Source: Myxococcales bacterium (GTDB taxonomy: Bacteria > Myxococcota_A > Polyangia > Fen-1088). Taken from it: a stretch of 64,000 bases of DNA. Below the pieces are notes generated by a model. That model worked only from the letters and a program-made list of their open reading frames with translations, had not been told where the DNA came from and did no database searches. Below are positions 61,201 through 64,000 of the stretch, one piece after another (position 1 is the stretch's first letter; each line of letters starts with the position of its first letter). The stretch lies in contig JAGTJU010000002.1 of the NCBI GenBank assembly GCA_022184915.1, forward strand, positions 496,001 through 560,000. The letters are read 5' to 3'. The translations under genes were made by a program, and so were the position numbers.

Positions 61201-61922
61201 CCCTTGATCGCGAACGGCGCCCCGTCGACGCGCACCCGCAGGCCAGGCTGAACGAGGTTCTCGACGTGAACCGGCAGATTCGAGACGAAGGGGATCGCCA
61301 GGTTGAGCTCGGTGAGGCCGTGGCGCTTGCCCGTGGGCCGATCCTCGAAGGTCAAGGCGGCGTCGACGAGCTCGATGTTGTTGAACGAAAAGCGCGCGGC
61401 GGGCTCTGCGGCGCGCGTTGGGGCGACTGCGTCCGCCTCGTGCGGTGAAGTTTTGGGTAGGGCGGCGCCGTCAACCGGGGCAAGGCGGCGGAAGAGGTCG
61501 GAGACGTTGTACGCATCGAGGTCAGCGTAGGCTCCGGGGGTCGCGTGGAGGCGCGCCACGTGAAGGCGCAGCCCGTCGAGGCGGATCTGCCGCAGGACGG
61601 GCGCCAAGCGAAAAGCCGAGGACAGTTCGGCGTTGACGTAAAGCTGCCTCCATTCCACGAAGGGGGACTGCCCATCGGCTTCGAGCACCCTGAACCCTTC
61701 GATCGTGACGGAAAGCGCGAAGGGGTTCATGCGCAGGTGGTCGATTTGGACCGTTCTTCCCAGGCGCTTCGAGAGCTGTGACGAGGCCAACCGTCGGGCG
61801 ACGAGGGGCACGAGCCCAAAGCCCACGGCCCCGTATGCGGCGGTGGCGAGTACCAGGATTTTGGCCAGCCTGATGATGACGTGGCGGCGACCAAGCTTGG
61901 AGAAGCGCGTGACGATCGACAT
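58233..61922 (-). CDS. DUF748/AsmA-like envelope protein
   Basis: The protein has 1229 residues. One N-terminal transmembrane helix (LAKILVLATAAYGAVGFGL) is followed by a long series of AsmA/DUF748-type beta-rich repeats in the periplasm (for example VDGRLNLETLKPP, LEGRVTLEALRLAAFAPYV, RLTLSDLALVPFFPYAAQAV). Pro/Ala linkers near residues 575-610 and 825-850 separate blocks. The C-terminal 220 residues include an OmpA-like motif (FDPGADVLTAKAIQKLS, LELEGHADAAKDRSAL). Such proteins bridge the envelope and are linked to lipid transport or outer-membrane integrity. The ATG at 61922 is chosen just before the anchor; a longer frame to 62168 is less likely. Confidence 0.9.
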   Translation of the reverse strand: MSIVTRFSKLGRRHVIIRLAKILVLATAAYGAVGFGLVPLVARRLASSQLSKRLGRTVQIDHLRMNPFALSVTIEGFRVLEADGQSPFVEWRQLYVNAELSSAFRLAPVLRQIRLDGLRLHVARLHATPGAYADLDAYNVSDLFRRLAPVDGAALPKTSPHEADAVAPTRAAEPAARFSFNNIELVDAALTFEDRPTGKRHGLTELNLAIPFVSNLPVHVENLVQPGLRVRVDGAPFAIKGQTKPFKETQESNVDLRIDDLDLTQYLAYVPLPLPAVVASAFLDLDLHAAFARTKTPTFVVKGRVALERIAVRDQRGAPLLDLSQLEVVVGKADVGALDVVVDQVNITGLGLEVERGVDGRLNLETLKPPAAPPRAPSRTPTAALARITVARGALADAKIHFRDRTVTPAFEVDLAPTLTVHNLSTIPGERGRLEAQLASSVGVSLASSTSIQLEPLALEGRVTLEALRLAAFAPYVTPLAALTVRRGAVRAGATYQLMNQGGAPALGLEGAFFTLSDVALQADGAKANFFELETLAIEQVKLDPKARSLSVGKLASKSLRLDAERAADGTSSLLALIKAPPQGAGSTAGAGPPAPATEPAPPAEPAWSLALGEALVSDWNVRLVDKTTRPAARLVLDLREASARGFSTEANRKGRFEVQLALNKRGRLQVSGDAAIQPLALDARLTLSDLALVPFFPYAAQAVNLKLTEGALGVKGRVQLQVPETGPKLRFTGDVNIAEVATVDPSGTRELLSFFGLDLRRIDASFDESAQPPLRLTMAEGVLSGLSANVELSPEGTLNVTALTPAEAKPDAPTTPAPAAPTKPSPEASAAPMPLSVARFALTNAKIRYTDSSVRPAYATELTNLNATLENLSTSPEARTRLTLFGVIDKSGTLEVRGVATPLAKAPSLDLQVEVKEVELPPASPFSGKYVGYTIAKGKLGLKLAYTLADKQLEAQNNLIVDQLSFGEKVESPDATNLPVRFAVALLKDRHGVIDLSVPISGSLDDPNFKIGAAIFKVLGNLIVKAAVSPFSLIASAFEGDDESSFVVFDPGADVLTAKAIQKLSMLSKALQDRPGVSLELEGHADAAKDRSALRQRLVELKLKQAKFEDLEKQGEAPKTADEVVLAGPEHTELVRRVYVKEPFTKPKTFWGGVKEAPVDVMEKAIADHIRIDDGELERLATRRALAVKQTMTKQAPELAPRLFLVSPRLNPENRKLSHAAEFKFKRD

Positions 61923-62022
61923 GATGGTGCGGGGATGGCCACCCGGTATATCGCTCCCGAGGGGCGCCGTCATCGGTCGTGATGAGGCGAAACCCGTCGG
62001 AAACCAGTCTGCCGTGCACGTC

Positions 62023-63336
62023 TCAGCGGGCGAGCGGACGCACCGTCGGAGGGGAATTCCGCGCGTCTGCGGGCGCCGCCGGCGGAGGCTTTGGGGCGTA
62101 CGGGCGCAACTCCAATGCCTGTTCGTCGAAGAGTCGTCTGCCCTTGGCGGTGAAGGGCCACGCCGCAAGACCCGCCACCACGAGCGCTGCCAGGCACAGC
62201 GTCAGCCTGATGCCCCGCCGCGCCGAGGCGGCGCCAAAGGAGGTGTGGCCGTCGCGTGCGGGTGGAAGGCATGCGGCTGCGCGTCGTGGGTCCCCCTCTG
62301 CCAAGGCGGGGGCTGCCTCGGTAAGGGGCGCGCCTTCGATCGTCTTGTGGAGCTGTTGCGCATCCAGAGGGTGAGCGATCAAGATCGCCTCGAGGTCTTT
62401 GACCATTGCGTGCGCGCTTTGGTATCGCCGCCCGAGAGATCGGGACAACGCGCGCTGCACCACCACCTCGAGCGTGGGAAACACGGTGGGGGCAAAACGA
62501 GAGACGGGGGGGATCTCCGCGCGCATGAGCCGCGAAACGGTGGTGGCATGATCGCCTCCTCCGAAGAGCCGCTGCCCCGTGAGCATCTCCCACATGACGA
62601 CCCCCAAAGAAAAAACGTCCGAGCGGTCGTCGATGATGTCGCCTGCCACTTGTTCGGGAGAGCTGTACGCCGCTTTTCCCTTGAAGGTTTTCGCTTGCGT
62701 GATCGAGCGCGGCGACCTTTGATCGAAAAGAGCGATGCCGAAGTCGAGCAGCTTCACCCGGCCATCGCGCAAAAGCATGATGTTTTCGGGGCTGACGTCG
62801 CGGTGAATGAGGTTCATCGGCTCCCCCGATTCGTCACAGAGCTTGTGAGCGTAGGCGAGGGCACGGGCCACTTCACAGGCGATGAAGGCCGCAACGGAGG
62901 GAGGCACCTTCCCGTTGAGGCGTCGCAAACGCACCAGGATCGTGCCGAGGTCGACCCCGTCCAGATGCTCCATCGCAAGGTAGTCGATGCCACCGATGAC
63001 CCCGCGGCCGTACACGCGCACGACATTGGGATGGGTGAGCCGCGCGCTCAGCCGGGATTCGTCCCGAAATAGACTGACGAAGTAGGCGGAACGGGCGAAC
63101 TGGGGAAGGATCTTCTTGATGACGAGAAAGCCCTCGGGATTTTTGACGTCTCCCACACAGGCCTTCCACACCTCCGCCATGCCGCCCCGGCCAAGCCGTT
63201 CGAGGAGCCAGTAGCGCCCGAACTGAGAGGCGAAGCTGCCGGAGGCGGGCGCGGCCGCCGTGGGGGCGAGATCCTTAACGAAGACCGTACGGGCCCGCTC
63301 GTCGTCCACCGATGTCTCTGTGTCAGCCTGGGGCAT
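62023..63336 (-). CDS. Eukaryotic-type Ser/Thr protein kinase with C-terminal membrane anchor
   Basis: The protein has 437 residues. The kinase domain at about residues 40-305 has LERLGRGGMAEVWKACVG, the Lys in FLVIKKILPQF, HRDVSPENIML, LLDFGIALFD and YSSPEQVAGD. An Ala/Arg-rich segment leads to one transmembrane helix (TLCLAALVVAGLAAWPFTA) near residue 390 and a short periplasmic Pro-rich tail without a sensor domain. The ATG at 63336 (MPQADTETS) is chosen. This is the typical myxobacterial kinase form with HRDVSPEN. It lies 100 bp upstream of the DUF748 gene on the same strand. Confidence 0.94.
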   Translation of the reverse strand: MPQADTETSVDDERARTVFVKDLAPTAAAPASGSFASQFGRYWLLERLGRGGMAEVWKACVGDVKNPEGFLVIKKILPQFARSAYFVSLFRDESRLSARLTHPNVVRVYGRGVIGGIDYLAMEHLDGVDLGTILVRLRRLNGKVPPSVAAFIACEVARALAYAHKLCDESGEPMNLIHRDVSPENIMLLRDGRVKLLDFGIALFDQRSPRSITQAKTFKGKAAYSSPEQVAGDIIDDRSDVFSLGVVMWEMLTGQRLFGGGDHATTVSRLMRAEIPPVSRFAPTVFPTLEVVVQRALSRSLGRRYQSAHAMVKDLEAILIAHPLDAQQLHKTIEGAPLTEAAPALAEGDPRRAAACLPPARDGHTSFGAASARRGIRLTLCLAALVVAGLAAWPFTAKGRRLFDEQALELRPYAPKPPPAAPADARNSPPTVRPLAR

Positions 63337-63506
63337 ACGTCTCGCGCTCCGAATGACCCTTAGTGCCCGCAATAGCCCCACAGGCATCATCTTTCGCAGG
63401 CCGCCCCCCCCAAAACACCCCGGGTGGGTTGCCCGAGGGCTTTTGGGGGGCACAGAGTTTCGACCGGGCTTCCACCCGGGGTTTTGTCGGGTGCCTCCGC
63501 CGCGGT

Positions 63507-63803
63507 TTAGGGCACGATGCCCGCGCAGGTCGTGGCGCACGAGAACGTGGCGGAGGTGCACGACTCGTCGTCGATGCAGGACTCGCAGGCGTTGACCTTC
63601 TCTTCGAATCCAGCTTCCTCATCTGACTGCGTCTCGCAGCGAGAGCGGCACGCGCCCACGTCGTAGTCGTCGTCGAAACATGATTCGTAGCGGGCGCACA
63701 CACGCTGGCAATTGATGAGTTCCTCCGTCTCGCCACAAGACGCCAAGGCCCATCCCCCAAGACCCACCAATCCCACGAACATCATCCCCAGAGCTTTTTT
63801 CAT
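63507..63803 (-). CDS. Small Cys-rich lipoprotein
   Basis: The 98-residue product has a signal peptide and lipobox (MFVGLVGLGGWALASC) and a mature part with many Cys (NCQRVCARYESCFDD, ACRSRCETQ, ACESCIDDESCTSATFSC), a disulfide-rich acidic domain. The family is not recognised, though similar small secreted Cys-rich proteins are common in this group of bacteria. The ATG at 63803 follows AAGAAGGCGAC, which fixes the start. It lies 170 bp upstream of the kinase gene on the same strand. Confidence 0.8.
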   Translation of the reverse strand: MKKALGMMFVGLVGLGGWALASCGETEELINCQRVCARYESCFDDDYDVGACRSRCETQSDEEAGFEEKVNACESCIDDESCTSATFSCATTCAGIVP

Positions 63804-64000
63804 GTCGCCTTCTTTCTGTGTTGTTGCCGGACGCCGGGGCGGCTTCAAACGACGTGCCAGCGGCGCGAGGCCCTGCGGGTGCCGTTCTCGGCCTTGTGCC
63901 GACGCACGCGGGGTTACCCCTGCGTGCCTGCAGCCACGGCCCGGTGACCCCCGGGGCGCCGCCCCGAGCGGGGCTTTGCCGGTCAGCCTTTGGCATTTCG
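63804..64000. other. Window end, nothing identified
   Basis: The last 197 bp hold no convincing gene. They contain the ribosome-binding site and probable promoter of the Cys-rich lipoprotein gene and GC-rich sequence beyond. A gene starting past the window edge cannot be excluded. Confidence 0.45.

Overview
The window is very GC-rich, gene-dense bacterial DNA and most likely comes from a member of the Myxococcota. Pointers are a MYXO-CTERM-type C-terminal sorting tag (gene at 43209), lipoproteins with Gly/Ser/Thr-rich stalks behind the lipidated Cys, two eukaryotic-type Ser/Thr kinases, an FHA-GAF-PP2C phosphatase, a lipoprotein carrying Kazal-type inhibitor modules, and frequent GTG/TTG starts with TGATG or ATGA overlaps. 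The genus cannot be fixed from the sequence alone.

About 3.1-43 kb is one large exopolysaccharide (EPS) locus built from short operons in alternating orientation. It holds the initiating sugar-phosphate transferase (10477), a Wzx-type flippase (26421), a Wzy-type polymerase (15144), a short Wza-like export lipoprotein (16588), two Wzz-type co-polymerases (5277, 6330) and a BY-kinase-like ATPase (7675). Glycosyltransferases are at 3138, 4235, 11260, 17295, 22041, 27971 and 29373. Modification genes are an MBOAT/SGNH acylation pair (13444, 12414), two deacetylase-like proteins plus a PIG-L deacetylase, a heparinase-like lipoprotein, an FkbM methyltransferase, and a nucleotide-sugar operon (31901-37434) of a glucose-1-phosphate cytidylyltransferase, an SDR epimerase/dehydratase and three consecutive C-methyltransferase-type proteins. 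A STAS/RsbW-like pair (9652-10412) lies inside the locus and an FHA-GAF-PP2C phosphatase (1445) at its edge, which suggests partner-switching control.

From 37.5 to 43 kb the locus grades into envelope genes (outer-membrane barrel, repeat lipoprotein, membrane-tethered endonuclease/exonuclease/phosphatase-type enzyme). From 43 to 64 kb are mixed genes: the MYXO-CTERM protein, a frameshifted Glu/Leu dehydrogenase, an RsmB-type rRNA methyltransferase, several lipoproteins (one with a 13-unit, 18-bp coding repeat), two Ser/Thr kinases, the rph-rdgB pair followed by tRNA-Pro(TGG), an exported FKBP isomerase, a TerB / M48-TerB gene pair and a 1229-residue DUF748/AsmA-like envelope protein.

Two otherwise intact genes (the glycosyltransferase at 17295 and the dehydrogenase at 44474) each carry one apparent extra base in a G/C run. 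These could be real lesions or assembly errors. No insertion sequence, integrase, phage gene or CRISPR array was found. Two stretches over 300 bp lack a convincing gene (47161-47812 and 53481-53877); both differ in composition from their surroundings.
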